A stretch of DNA of 64,000 bases from Flavobacteriales bacterium (GTDB lineage: Bacteria; Bacteroidota; Bacteroidia; Flavobacteriales; Flavobacteriaceae): positions 62,001 through 126,000 of the forward strand of contig JAGXRF010000001.1 in assembly GCA_018335925.1 (NCBI GenBank), read 5' to 3'. The position numbers and the translations under genes are program-made. The notes beneath the pieces are model-generated. The model made no database searches, had not been told where the DNA came from, and saw only the letters and a program-made list of their open reading frames with translations. Below are positions 47,962 through 57,140 of the stretch, piece after piece; within the stretch, counting starts at the first letter, position 1; each line of letters begins with the position of its first letter.

Positions 47962-48535
47962 AAACTTATCAATAGGAATACTAATTTGCTTTGTTTTGAT
48001 TGGATGCAAAAAAGAACAAAGTATTGAAATTCCGAATAATACGGAACTTGCAGAATTCATTTTTCCGTTTAATATAGAAGAAATTGGTTCTGCTACTTTT
48101 TATTCGTATTACAATAGATGGATGATACAAGAAGAGGAGTCTTTTTCGGTAGAATGGGAAGATACGTTACAAGAAAATCCAGATTTTCCGTATGATAACA
48201 AATATTTAAAAAATAAAGTAGAATTAACACCTGAAGAAATTGAATTGTTTTACAAGGGCTTGTCAGGAAATATGAATTCCAATAAAAAAATAATTTCTTC
48301 CGATTGTTTTGAACCAAGACAACTATTACTTTTTCGAAACAAAGAGGATAAATTTCTGGCACATGTTGAATGGTGTTGGGAATGTAATACTTTTCAAGTA
48401 TCAAAAAATTTACAAGGTATCCCTCTGGAAAATGTGTTGCAATGGTCAGGGTGGATGCTACAAAAAAAATGGATTTCCAACAAAGACATTTCAGTAAATA
48501 GAGAAGAAGAAATCATACAATTCAAACAACTATAA
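47948..48535 (+). CDS. Putative lipoprotein between parE and parC
   Basis: 195 residues. A lipoprotein signal is clear: [22 protein letters not shown], lipobox LIGC with Cys 20. The mature part is acidic and aromatic-rich ([23 protein letters not shown]); several cysteines ([17 protein letters not shown]) could form disulfides. I recognise no domain. The ATG uses bases of the final parE codons (14-base overlap in another frame), and it ends 19 bases before parC, so the three are probably one transcript. No link to DNA topology is visible. Confidence 0.8.
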   Translation: MWWSKNLSIGILICFVLIGCKKEQSIEIPNNTELAEFIFPFNIEEIGSATFYSYYNRWMIQEEESFSVEWEDTLQENPDFPYDNKYLKNKVELTPEEIELFYKGLSGNMNSNKKIISSDCFEPRQLLLFRNKEDKFLAHVEWCWECNTFQVSKNLQGIPLENVLQWSGWMLQKKWISNKDISVNREEEIIQFKQL

Positions 48536-48554
48536 TAGCTTAGTCTGATTAAAA

Positions 48555-51197
48555 ATGATAGAAGACAACACCAATATACCAGCAGATGATCATTTGGAGT
48601 TTGTACCTGAAAACCAAGAAAATTTGGAACAAACGGATACTATTACCAAAGTCACCGGTTTATACAAAGATTGGTTTTTAGATTACGCATCGTATGTTAT
48701 TTTAGAACGTGCCGTTCCTGCTATTGAAGATGGTTTTAAACCCGTGCAACGCAGAATCATGCACTCTATGAAAGAGTTAGATGACGGTAGGTATAACAAA
48801 GTTGCAAATATTGTTGGGCATACCATGCAATACCACCCCCACGGAGATGCAAGTATTGCAGATGCTATGGTACAAATCGGACAAAAAGATTTGTTGATTG
48901 ACACCCAAGGAAACTGGGGAAACATTTTAACTGGTGATGGTGCAGCTGCTTCTCGTTACATCGAAGCCAGAATCAGTAAGTTTGGTTTGGAAGTATTGTA
49001 TTCTCCAAAAATTACCGAATGGCAATTATCTTATGATGGCAGAAGAAACGAACCCATCAACCTTCCTGTAAAATTCCCACTATTATTGGCCCAAGGAGCT
49101 GAAGGGATTGCGGTTGGTTTAAGCACCAAAGTATTGCCTCATAACTTTTTAGAGTTGATAGATGCTTCTATCAAAATTCTTAAAAACAAACCTTTTACTT
49201 TGTACCCTGATTTTCCAACGGCAGGAATTGCAGATGTTTCCAATTACAACGATGGCATGCGTGGTGGAAGGGTGCGTGTAAGAGCAAAAATTTCGCAGTT
49301 AGACAAACAAACTTTGGTAATTACCCAAATTCCTTTTTCAACCAATACTTCTAGTTTGATTGATAGTATATTGAAAGCCAATGAAAAAGGAAAAATTAAA
49401 ATTAAAAAAATCGAAGACAATACCGCAGCAGAAGTAGAAATATTAATTCATCTACCCCCAGGTGTTTCTCCAGATAAAACTATTGATGCCTTGTATGCAT
49501 TCACTGCATGCGAAACTTCGTTAGCACCTTTAGGATGCGTGATTGAAGATAACAAACCTCGATTTGTTGGAGTTTCAGACATGCTAAAAATTTCTACTGC
49601 CAGAACAGTGGACTTGCTGAGACAAGAGTTAGAAATCGAGTTGAATGAATTGCAGGAAAAATGGCACTTTTTGTCGTTGGAACGCATCTTTATTGAAAAC
49701 AGAATTTACCGCGATATTGAAGAGGAAGAAACTTGGGAAGGTGTGATTCGTGCAATAGATGACGGTTTAAAACCTCATATCAAACATTTAAAACGTACAG
49801 TAACTGAAGAAGATATAGTTCGTTTGACAGAAATTAGAATCAAAAGAATTTCTAAGTTCGATATTGACAAAGCCCAACAAAATATCGAGGCTTTGGAAGG
49901 AGAGATAGAGCAAGTGAAGTTTCACTTAGAGCATATTATTGACTTTGCCATCAATTATTTTCAAAACTTAAAAGAAAAATATGGCAAAGGCAGAGAGCGT
50001 CAAACCGAATTAAGAAGTTTTGATACCATCGAAGCTACGAAAGTGGTGTTGCGTAACACCAAACTTTACGTGAATCGTGAAGAAGGTTTTATGGGAACCG
50101 GGCTTAAAAAAGACGAGTATGTGGCAGATTGCTCGGATATTGATGATGTGATTGTGTTTTTACGAGATGGAAAAATGATGGTAACCAAGGTAGATGACAA
50201 AAAGTTTATTGGGAAAGACATCATTCATATTGCTGTATTTGACAAAAGCGATAATCGTACGGTGTACAACATGATTTATCGCGATGGCAAAAACGGAGCA
50301 TCTTTTATCAAACGATTCAACGTAACAGGGATTACTCGCGATAAATTTTACGATTTAACCCAAGAAAAGCCTGGTTCGCAAACTTTGTATTTTTCTGCCA
50401 ATCCTAATGGTGAAGCCGAAGTAGTCACCATTTTATTGCGTCAGGTAGGAAGCATCAAAAAATTAAAATGGGATGTGGACTTTGCGGATATTGCCATCAA
50501 AGGTAGAAGTGCTCGTGGTAATACGGTAACCAAATACGCTATCAAGAAGATTGAATTGAAAGAAAAAGGAATCTCTACTTTAAGACCTCGTAAAATTTGG
50601 TTTGACGAAACCGTACAACGTTTGAATGTTGATGGAAGAGGAGAACTTTTAGGAGAGTTTAAACCTAATGACCGATTGTTGATTATTCATCAATCCGGAA
50701 AATTAAAAACAGTTATCCCCGAACTAACGCTTCATTTTGAAGAGGATATGATTGTTTTAGAAAAATGGATTCCGAACAAACCAATTAGTTGTATTTATTT
50801 TGATGGGGAAAAAGAGCGATTTTATGTAAAACGATTTGTGGTTGAAAACGAAAATAAAGAAGAAATTTTCATTACCGATCACCCCAAATCGTATGTGGAA
50901 CAAGTATTTACAGATTGGAAACCTGTAGCAGAGGTTGTTTTTGCCAAAGTAAAAGGTGCTGCAAAAGATCCGCAAACCATTATGTTAGAAGAATTTATTG
51001 CTGTTAAAGGCATCAAAGCTTTAGGAAACCAATTAACAATCGAAAAAGTAAAACAAATCAACCGTTTAGAAGCTATTCCCTATGAGCCCCCTGTTGCTGA
51101 AGAACCCGAAGAAATGGAAGTAAAAGAAGAAGAAAATATAACGGACGATAATGGAGAATTTCCAACGGAAGAAGACGGACAAATTACCTTATTTTGA
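48555..51197 (+). CDS. parC: DNA topoisomerase IV subunit A
   Basis: DNA-cleaving subunit of topoisomerase IV. 880 residues. The N-terminal winged-helix region has the catalytic Tyr135 in GDGAAASRYIEAR, with the quinolone-resistance region around HPHGDASIADAM. A coiled-coil part (about 340-500) is followed by a beta-pinwheel C-domain (about 500-830). The C-terminal tail is acidic (EEPEEMEVKEEENITDDNGEFPTEED), typical for Flavobacteriia. The stop codon overlaps the ATG of the FdtA-like gene (TGATG). Confidence 0.95.
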   Translation: MIEDNTNIPADDHLEFVPENQENLEQTDTITKVTGLYKDWFLDYASYVILERAVPAIEDGFKPVQRRIMHSMKELDDGRYNKVANIVGHTMQYHPHGDASIADAMVQIGQKDLLIDTQGNWGNILTGDGAAASRYIEARISKFGLEVLYSPKITEWQLSYDGRRNEPINLPVKFPLLLAQGAEGIAVGLSTKVLPHNFLELIDASIKILKNKPFTLYPDFPTAGIADVSNYNDGMRGGRVRVRAKISQLDKQTLVITQIPFSTNTSSLIDSILKANEKGKIKIKKIEDNTAAEVEILIHLPPGVSPDKTIDALYAFTACETSLAPLGCVIEDNKPRFVGVSDMLKISTARTVDLLRQELEIELNELQEKWHFLSLERIFIENRIYRDIEEEETWEGVIRAIDDGLKPHIKHLKRTVTEEDIVRLTEIRIKRISKFDIDKAQQNIEALEGEIEQVKFHLEHIIDFAINYFQNLKEKYGKGRERQTELRSFDTIEATKVVLRNTKLYVNREEGFMGTGLKKDEYVADCSDIDDVIVFLRDGKMMVTKVDDKKFIGKDIIHIAVFDKSDNRTVYNMIYRDGKNGASFIKRFNVTGITRDKFYDLTQEKPGSQTLYFSANPNGEAEVVTILLRQVGSIKKLKWDVDFADIAIKGRSARGNTVTKYAIKKIELKEKGISTLRPRKIWFDETVQRLNVDGRGELLGEFKPNDRLLIIHQSGKLKTVIPELTLHFEEDMIVLEKWIPNKPISCIYFDGEKERFYVKRFVVENENKEEIFITDHPKSYVEQVFTDWKPVAEVVFAKVKGAAKDPQTIMLEEFIAVKGIKALGNQLTIEKVKQINRLEAIPYEPPVAEEPEEMEVKEEENITDDNGEFPTEEDGQITLF

Positions 51198-51604
51198 TGA
51201 GCCAAACTTTGCCAACATACCAATTGATTGAACTTCCGGTTGTAAAAGAACCCCGAGGAAATTTAGCTATTATTGAAAAGGAAGTAATTCCTTTTGCAAT
51301 GCAAAGAGTATATTTTTTGTACGATGTGCCAAGTGGTTCAGAAAGGGGAGGGCATGCCCATAAAACCCTTCAGCAATTATTAATTGCAACTTCAGGTAGT
51401 TTTGATGTGGTTTTACATGATGGAAAACAAGAAAGCCTTGTTACTTTGAACCGTCCGAATGTTGGATTATTGATTTTACCCGGGACTTGGCGAGAAATCA
51501 AAAATTTTTCTTCCGGTTCGGTTTGTTTGGTTGTGGCCTCGGAAGTGTATGATGAAGAAGACTACATTCGTGATTTTGATTTGTTTTTGCAATACAAACA
51601 ATAG
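51197..51604 (+). CDS. FdtA/QdtA-type cupin (sugar 3,4-ketoisomerase family)
   Basis: 135 residues, single cupin. YQLIELPVVKEPRGNLAIIEK, FAMQRVYFLYDVPSGSERGGHAHKTLQQLLIATSGSFDVVLHDG, LNRPNVGLLILPGTWREIKNFSSGSVCLVVASEVYDEEDYIRDFDLF match the family. FdtA isomerises dTDP-4-keto-6-deoxyglucose to its 3-keto isomer on the way to dTDP-Fuc3NAc-type sugars. No dTDP-sugar genes (rmlA, rmlB, fdtB) are close, so its substrate must come from elsewhere. The start is ATG 51197, not the TTG at 51194. It overlaps parC's stop by one base. Confidence 0.9.
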   Translation: MSQTLPTYQLIELPVVKEPRGNLAIIEKEVIPFAMQRVYFLYDVPSGSERGGHAHKTLQQLLIATSGSFDVVLHDGKQESLVTLNRPNVGLLILPGTWREIKNFSSGSVCLVVASEVYDEEDYIRDFDLFLQYKQ

Positions 51605-51609
51605 GATTT

Positions 51610-52629
51610 ATGGATATTCTCATCAAATCTTTTAATCGACCTTATTATTTAGACAGATGTTTGCAGTCTGTATTTCAATATGTAACCGGTTACCAAAAGA
51701 TTATTTTGTTAGAAGATGGGACACCAGAAATTTTTCTGAATAAAATTTTAGAGAAATATCCATCTATTCAAATAGAATACTCCAGAGCATATTCTATCAA
51801 ATCAGAAGCTGCCATACAAGGATTGGCATCTTCGAATAAAGATATTCCTGCACCTTTATGGGTAAAAGCAGCTCAACTAGCAAGCGATTTTTTTGTGTTG
51901 TTAGAAGATGATATGTGGTTTACCCAAGCTGTTGATTTAAATAGTATTTTCAAAGAAATGCAAAAAAATCAAGTTTGGATGACCAAATTGTTTTGGTTAG
52001 GAAATCCAAGGTTAATCCAACACAAACAAAAAACACCTCTTGAGCAAATAGATTTGTTAGAACCAAAATTAACTTCTAAAAAACCATTTTGGTATTATAT
52101 CAATTACTACCGTTTTCAACGTTTGCATTGGTGGAAAAAACGCATGGGATGGTACAACGAAAATGATAAACTAGCCTATTACACCATTTATGGAGTTGCC
52201 GGAATGGTATTTGAAAAAAAATATTTTTTACAATTGTGGGATGCTAACCAACGTAGAGTGAATGAAAACCAACAATTGTTACATGCCATTCAAACTTGGA
52301 AAGATAGCAACTACCTTGGCAAGTTTGCCAAAACGAAATATGAAGTCATTCAAACCGGCTTTATTTCAGCTGCTACAAATAATGACAAGGAACATTTTAA
52401 AAATCAATTAAACATTCCTATCTGGAATTTGTTTTTAAACCAACTATGGTTACGAGAAGCCTTTGATGTGATGGATAACTTTCCAAAAGATTTTTCAAAA
52501 AAATATATCCAAAAATTGATTTTAGATAATGGAAATCCTTTTCCGGATTGGATTTATTGGCATGAAGAATTTGTAGACATGTTTAAAAAAATTGGATGTT
52601 TTTCCGAAAAAAAACCAACACTTTCATAA
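51610..52629 (+). CDS. Glycosyltransferase-like protein
   Basis: 339 residues. The N-terminus DILIKSFNRPYYLDRCLQSVFQYV, KIILLEDGTPE and FFVLLEDDMWFTQAVD resemble a GT-A nucleotide-sugar fold with a DD metal motif. The C-terminal part is rich in Trp and Tyr (YRFQRLHWWKKRMGWYNEN) and recognises no known acceptor. No membrane segments. It lies 5 bases after the FdtA-like gene and 11 before the flippase, so it probably builds a surface glycan; the sugar is unknown. Confidence 0.75.
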   Translation: MDILIKSFNRPYYLDRCLQSVFQYVTGYQKIILLEDGTPEIFLNKILEKYPSIQIEYSRAYSIKSEAAIQGLASSNKDIPAPLWVKAAQLASDFFVLLEDDMWFTQAVDLNSIFKEMQKNQVWMTKLFWLGNPRLIQHKQKTPLEQIDLLEPKLTSKKPFWYYINYYRFQRLHWWKKRMGWYNENDKLAYYTIYGVAGMVFEKKYFLQLWDANQRRVNENQQLLHAIQTWKDSNYLGKFAKTKYEVIQTGFISAATNNDKEHFKNQLNIPIWNLFLNQLWLREAFDVMDNFPKDFSKKYIQKLILDNGNPFPDWIYWHEEFVDMFKKIGCFSEKKPTLS

Positions 52630-52640
52630 CTCATTAATAA

Positions 52641-54077
52641 ATGAGCGAGACTCCCCACCATAAAAACATTTTAAAGGCAACCGGAATTTTTGGTTTTGCT
52701 CAAGTGCTTCAAATGGGGGTACAAGTAATTACTACCAAAGTAGTGGCAAATATTCTTGGTCCAAGTGGTATTGGCTTGGTTGGAATGTTCCAAAATGTGT
52801 TGCAATTAATTTTAACTGCAGTAGGGTTTGATTTGCTAAAAGTAGGCACTCGAGAAATTGCACTGAATTCTTCCGAACCTATGAAATACCAAAAAATCAC
52901 GGAACAGCTACTAAGAATAGGTATTTTGGTTGGTTTTTTAGGTGCATTGGTTTCCATAGCTTTTGCCCAATTTTGGAGTCAGTTTTTTTTTGACACCAAA
53001 GCATATACTTCTTGGTTTTACTATTTTTCAATTTATTTTTTTGCATGGGGACTCACACAAGGTAGAATTGCTTTGTTACAAGGATTGCGAAAAGTAAGAG
53101 TTTATGCAACTTTTCAAGTAGTTCAAGTAGTTGTACTTTCTGTTTTGAGCATTCTTCTGTATCACAATTTTGGTTTGCAAGCAGTTTGGATGGTCATCTT
53201 AGCAGGTGCATTGGTACCTATGATTTTGGTATGGTATTTTACCAAGGAAGAAAAAATATATTGGAGTTGGAACTTTTTACATCTTTCCCAAACCTATCAA
53301 AATAATCAAGCAATCATTCATTTAGGATTGTTGTTATCTGTCAATGCAATCATTGGGCAACTTTGCTTTTTAGGTATCCGAAGTTTTTTACAACACCAAG
53401 ATAATTTTGCATTGGTTGGGTATTACGAGGTAAGTCAAGCATTGTTGGTAAAATACATGGGAATGTTGTTTGTAGCCATGTCCTATGATTTTTACCCTAA
53501 ACTGACTTCTTATATTTCAGAACCAAAAAAAGCAAATAAACTCATAGAGCATCAAATAGAAATTGCCATGTATTTATTGGCTCCTGCCATAGCTGTCTTT
53601 TATGTAATAGGGGAGTATTTGGTTCCGTTGTTATACTCAAATGACTTTTTACCAGCATTAGAAATTTTACAATTTGGTTGGTTGGTTTTACTTTTAAAAG
53701 CTTTTACTTTTCCTGTCGGATTTTACGCTTTGGCCAAAGGAGACAAAAAAACATTCTTTTGGCAAGAATTGTTAGGTGATTTTGGCAACTTAATATCAAG
53801 CTTAATAGGTTATACTTATTTTGGTTTAATCGGACTTGGATTAGGGTGGGTTATTAGCTATTTATTGTATGGAGTTATTGTTTATGTAATACTTTACAAA
53901 AAGTATTCCTTTGAACTTAATTACAATGCATTAGAAAAATACTTCATGCTGATTCTAGCTGTTTTTACATTAGGAGCATTACACTATTGGAACCTATGGC
54001 AGTGGTTACAATGGATACTTGTGTTTACAATTGTAACTTACAGTTTACGAAAGTTAATTTTAGTTTGGAAACGTTAA
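52641..54077 (+). CDS. Wzx-type polysaccharide flippase
   Basis: 478 residues, about 12 membrane helices. The start KNILKATGIFGFAQVLQMGVQVITTKVVANILGPSGIGLVGMFQNV and central QGRIALLQGLRKVRVYATFQVVQVVVLSVL are typical of O-antigen translocases of the MOP superfamily. It should flip undecaprenyl-linked oligosaccharides across the inner membrane. No polymerase (Wzy) is evident in the window. The convergent glycosyltransferase gene ends at the next base (54078). Confidence 0.92.
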   Translation: MSETPHHKNILKATGIFGFAQVLQMGVQVITTKVVANILGPSGIGLVGMFQNVLQLILTAVGFDLLKVGTREIALNSSEPMKYQKITEQLLRIGILVGFLGALVSIAFAQFWSQFFFDTKAYTSWFYYFSIYFFAWGLTQGRIALLQGLRKVRVYATFQVVQVVVLSVLSILLYHNFGLQAVWMVILAGALVPMILVWYFTKEEKIYWSWNFLHLSQTYQNNQAIIHLGLLLSVNAIIGQLCFLGIRSFLQHQDNFALVGYYEVSQALLVKYMGMLFVAMSYDFYPKLTSYISEPKKANKLIEHQIEIAMYLLAPAIAVFYVIGEYLVPLLYSNDFLPALEILQFGWLVLLLKAFTFPVGFYALAKGDKKTFFWQELLGDFGNLISSLIGYTYFGLIGLGLGWVISYLLYGVIVYVILYKKYSFELNYNALEKYFMLILAVFTLGALHYWNLWQWLQWILVFTIVTYSLRKLILVWKR

Positions 54078-54962
54078 TCAGCTTATTAAACTCTTTTGAA
54101 TACGATAAATGAGCTGTTGATAATATAACCAAAGAATCCAATTCCATTTGAATTTACTTTGCTCGTGCATCACTCTTTTAAATAAAGCACGATTCCATAA
54201 TTGGTTGGATTGATTTTCAAAAAATGCCTTTTTTAATATTTTTAAAGTGCACCAATTAATTTGAAATGCTTTGAAGTGAAAAGGATGATAAAAATAGCTT
54301 TCCAACGATTTTTTATGTACTATTCTTTTTACAATGAATTCTGGAGTATAATCTACTTCAAATAATCTGGTTGCTCTGATCCAAAAATCTAAATCTTCGT
54401 ACATCAAACTCTCGTCATACCCATTTAAAATTTGGTAAACTTCTTTTTTATACAATGCTGATACGGTACACAATTCAAAATCTGCTCCCTGCATTGCTTC
54501 CGTAATTTTTCCGGTAGGAGGAACTTGGTTTTTGGGTAGATAATTTTTGATCCAAGTATGGTCTTCTTTAATAAATTGGGCATTTCCGAAAACAATCCCA
54601 CAATGTTGATACGTAGAATTCTGAAAAGCTTTTACCAAATGTTGAATGGCTTTTGGAAACAATATATCATCAGCTGCCAAATCCATGATATAATCACCAT
54701 CTGCTTGAAGAAGTGCTTGGTTGAAACTTTTATTTAACCCTAAATTTCTTTGGTTTCTCCAATATTTTAAATTCGGTAAGGCATTTTGCTTTAACCAATT
54801 TACCATTTTTTGAAAAGAAGTGTCTGTAGAGCAATCATCCACCAAAATAAGTTGGATATTGGAATACTCTTGCTTTGCGACAGAATCCAAACAGTCCTCT
54901 ACATATTTCTCGTGGTTATAAGAAGTACAAATGATGGTAACCAATGGCAATGGATTCTGCAT
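54078..54962 (-). CDS. GT2-family glycosyltransferase
   Basis: 294 residues. GT-A fold: PLVTIICTSYNHEKYVEDCLDSVAKQEYSNIQLILVDDCSTDTSF, NLGLNKSFNQALLQADGDYIMDLAADDILFP (DxD-like metal motif), and DESLMYEDLDFWIRATRLF. No membrane helix. It adds a sugar from a nucleotide donor to a lipid-linked glycan (family role; sugar unknown). It runs against the flippase (adjacent stop codons) and is divergent from the next glycosyltransferase over a 37-base gap that contains a palindromic promoter. Confidence 0.92.
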   Translation of the reverse strand: MQNPLPLVTIICTSYNHEKYVEDCLDSVAKQEYSNIQLILVDDCSTDTSFQKMVNWLKQNALPNLKYWRNQRNLGLNKSFNQALLQADGDYIMDLAADDILFPKAIQHLVKAFQNSTYQHCGIVFGNAQFIKEDHTWIKNYLPKNQVPPTGKITEAMQGADFELCTVSALYKKEVYQILNGYDESLMYEDLDFWIRATRLFEVDYTPEFIVKRIVHKKSLESYFYHPFHFKAFQINWCTLKILKKAFFENQSNQLWNRALFKRVMHEQSKFKWNWILWLYYQQLIYRIQKSLIS

Positions 54963-54970
54963 GAAAAATG

Positions 54971-54988
54971 TATATTTACGTAAAATTA
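54971..54988. promoter_or_regulatory. Overlapping divergent promoter (palindromic -7 element)
   Basis: TATATTTACGTAAAATTA reads as TAnnTTTACG on both strands, sharing the central ACGT. The divergent genes start 9 bases (minus, 54962) and 12 bases (plus, 55000) from it. A similar TAATTTTACG occurs upstream of ftsE, supporting a real variant of the -7 element. Confidence 0.45.
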
Positions 54989-54999
54989 CAATTTAATTG

Positions 55000-56088
55000 A
55001 TGAAACCTAAAAAGCGTGTCGTTTTTTTAGCATATTCCATGTCGGGTGGAGGTTTGGAAAGTCAAATTGCAACTCTTACCAATGCTTTTTCAAAATTGGA
55101 GGAAGTAGATGCCACTTTACTTTTATGGAATAACGAAATAGGTTTCGACTCCTCCATTTCCTTGATTAATTTAGAATTACTTTTCCCGGGAAGTTCCATT
55201 TGGGTAAAAATAAAAAAGTATTTATTCATTAAAAACTATTTAAAAGAGGAAAAAATTGAGGTTATTATAGATTTGCGACATAGAACCAAACCTTGGTTAG
55301 AGGTATTTTTATCTTATTTTTTGTTTACCATACCTACCATAGCAACCGTTCACAGCATCGATTTAAAAGCGTATGGTTTTCAAAAAAAAGGCTTGGTGCC
55401 ATGGATATTCAATCAAAACAAGCATTTGGTGTGTGTTTCTAATGGTATTGAAAATCAAATCCGATATCAATTCCCTCAAATCAAATCTGTTCAAACAATA
55501 TATAACATAGTTAACGCCTCATTGGTGAATTCAAATATCTTGGTTGATTTACCAGAAAAGTACCTATTGTATGCTGGTAGAATTCACAGTCCGGAAAAAC
55601 AGGTAAAAGAATTGATCGAATGTTATGCCAAATCTCAAGTTTACAAGAATGGAGTTCATTTGGTGCTTTTGGGATGGGACGGAAGTCAAATGGAATTACA
55701 CCAATTGGCTAAGAATTTGGAAATATCTCATTTGGTACATTTTTATCCGTTTCAAAAAAATATTGGAGTGTTTTATAAAAATGCATTATTTACCTTATTA
55801 TGTTCCAAATGGGAAGGTTTTGGTTTAACTTTGGTAGAATCTTTACAGTGCGAAACTCCTGTGGTTAGTTTTGATTGTGCTTATGGACCTTCGGAAATTA
55901 TCATAGATGGCGTGAATGGAGTATTGGTTGAAAACCAAAATTTTGATGTTCTTTCAAAAGTAATAATGGAATTGTCCGTGAATGAAGAACTATTAAATGG
56001 ATTGAAGAAAAATGCTTTAACTAGCATAGAAAAATTTTCAGAAGCAACTATATGCAAGCAATGGATGGTGCTAGTAAACAGATTATGA
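55000..56088 (+). CDS. GT4-family glycosyltransferase
   Basis: 362 residues, GT-B fold. RVVFLAYSMSGGGLESQIATLTNAF is the N-terminal GGxE-type motif; YLLYAGRIHSPEKQVKELIECYAKS and LLCSKWEGFGLTLVESLQCETPVVSFDCAYGPSEIIIDGVNGVLV form the donor-binding C-domain with EGFGLTLVE (EX7E). The start is ATG 55000; a TTG at 54997 is rejected. It overlaps the next glycosyltransferase by 4 bases (ATGA). Confidence 0.92.
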   Translation: MKPKKRVVFLAYSMSGGGLESQIATLTNAFSKLEEVDATLLLWNNEIGFDSSISLINLELLFPGSSIWVKIKKYLFIKNYLKEEKIEVIIDLRHRTKPWLEVFLSYFLFTIPTIATVHSIDLKAYGFQKKGLVPWIFNQNKHLVCVSNGIENQIRYQFPQIKSVQTIYNIVNASLVNSNILVDLPEKYLLYAGRIHSPEKQVKELIECYAKSQVYKNGVHLVLLGWDGSQMELHQLAKNLEISHLVHFYPFQKNIGVFYKNALFTLLCSKWEGFGLTLVESLQCETPVVSFDCAYGPSEIIIDGVNGVLVENQNFDVLSKVIMELSVNEELLNGLKKNALTSIEKFSEATICKQWMVLVNRL

Positions 56089-57140
56089 AGCAAAAAAAAC
56101 TATTATTTTTAATGCCATTTTTTTACGGCATTGGAGGTGTGGAAAAAGTAATTCAACAAAGGTTGCTTTTTTTACAACCGTTTTTTCAAATAAAAGTGAT
56201 AGAATCCAATCCAAATTCAAACATTGAAATTCAAAACAAATTTCCATTTGAAGTCATACGAATCCAAAAAAAAGACAATAAATTTTCACGTTTTCTTACT
56301 TACGTTAAAGAATGTAAAAAAATTATTGAAACGTATCAACCAGATGAAATTATGGTGTTAGACAATGGCTGGAAAGGTTGGTTTTTCCCACAATTAATCA
56401 AAGGTGTTCCAATTAATTTTGAATTACATGCAGTGCTACCAAAACCCAGTAAAAATTTTATAATCTATACTTTTCAAAAATTCATTTATCAAAAGTTATT
56501 AAAAAAGTTTGATCGGGTGTTTTTTATAAATTTACCTATGGCAAACCAGTGGAAGCATAACCAAAAGACGATTATTCCGAATGGAATTCAGTTGACAAAG
56601 GAAAGTTTTCAACCTAAAGAAAACCAATGTATCTTATGGGTTGGAAGAGAATCGGAAGAAAAAGGATTGGAAAACATGTTGAAAATTTGGAAAGTTTTGG
56701 CTCCAAAATATCCGGATTGGACTTTAAAACTTTTTACTCCTTTTAAAATTCAAAACGATTTATTTTACCAGTTAAACCAAAAAATTCGGATGGAAAATAT
56801 AGTTGGAGAGTCCAATATTTCCAGTATATACAAACATGGTGCTGTTTATTGCAATACTTCATTTACAGAGTCATTCGGAATGAGTATTTTGGAAGCAATG
56901 CATTTTGGATTAGCCGTTATTTCATTTGATTGTGATTACGGACCTAGAGAACTAATTGAATCAGAAGTTAATGGAAAACTAATAACTGGTTTTGATGTTT
57001 CAGAATACAGCTGTCAATTAGAGTATTTAATAAATCACCCTGAAAAAAGATTGGAATTAGGAAAAAAAGCTTTTGAAAAAAGTAAACAATATCAAATTAT
57101 TTCAATCCATAAAAAATGGTTGGAGGTATATCAAAATTAA
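56085..57140 (+). CDS. GT4-family glycosyltransferase
   Basis: 351 residues from MKQKKLLFLMPFFYGIGGVEKVIQ; a longer reading frame from 56052 is rejected because ATG 56085 gives the ATGA overlap with the preceding stop and the normal GT-B N-terminus. CILWVGRESEEKGLENMLKIWKVL and YCNTSFTESFGMSILEAMHFGLAVISFDCDYGPRELI (EX7E) make up the donor domain. It is the second member of a coupled glycosyltransferase pair and ends with a 4-base overlap with a convergent GT2 gene. Confidence 0.92.
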   Translation: MKQKKLLFLMPFFYGIGGVEKVIQQRLLFLQPFFQIKVIESNPNSNIEIQNKFPFEVIRIQKKDNKFSRFLTYVKECKKIIETYQPDEIMVLDNGWKGWFFPQLIKGVPINFELHAVLPKPSKNFIIYTFQKFIYQKLLKKFDRVFFINLPMANQWKHNQKTIIPNGIQLTKESFQPKENQCILWVGRESEEKGLENMLKIWKVLAPKYPDWTLKLFTPFKIQNDLFYQLNQKIRMENIVGESNISSIYKHGAVYCNTSFTESFGMSILEAMHFGLAVISFDCDYGPRELIESEVNGKLITGFDVSEYSCQLEYLINHPEKRLELGKKAFEKSKQYQIISIHKKWLEVYQN

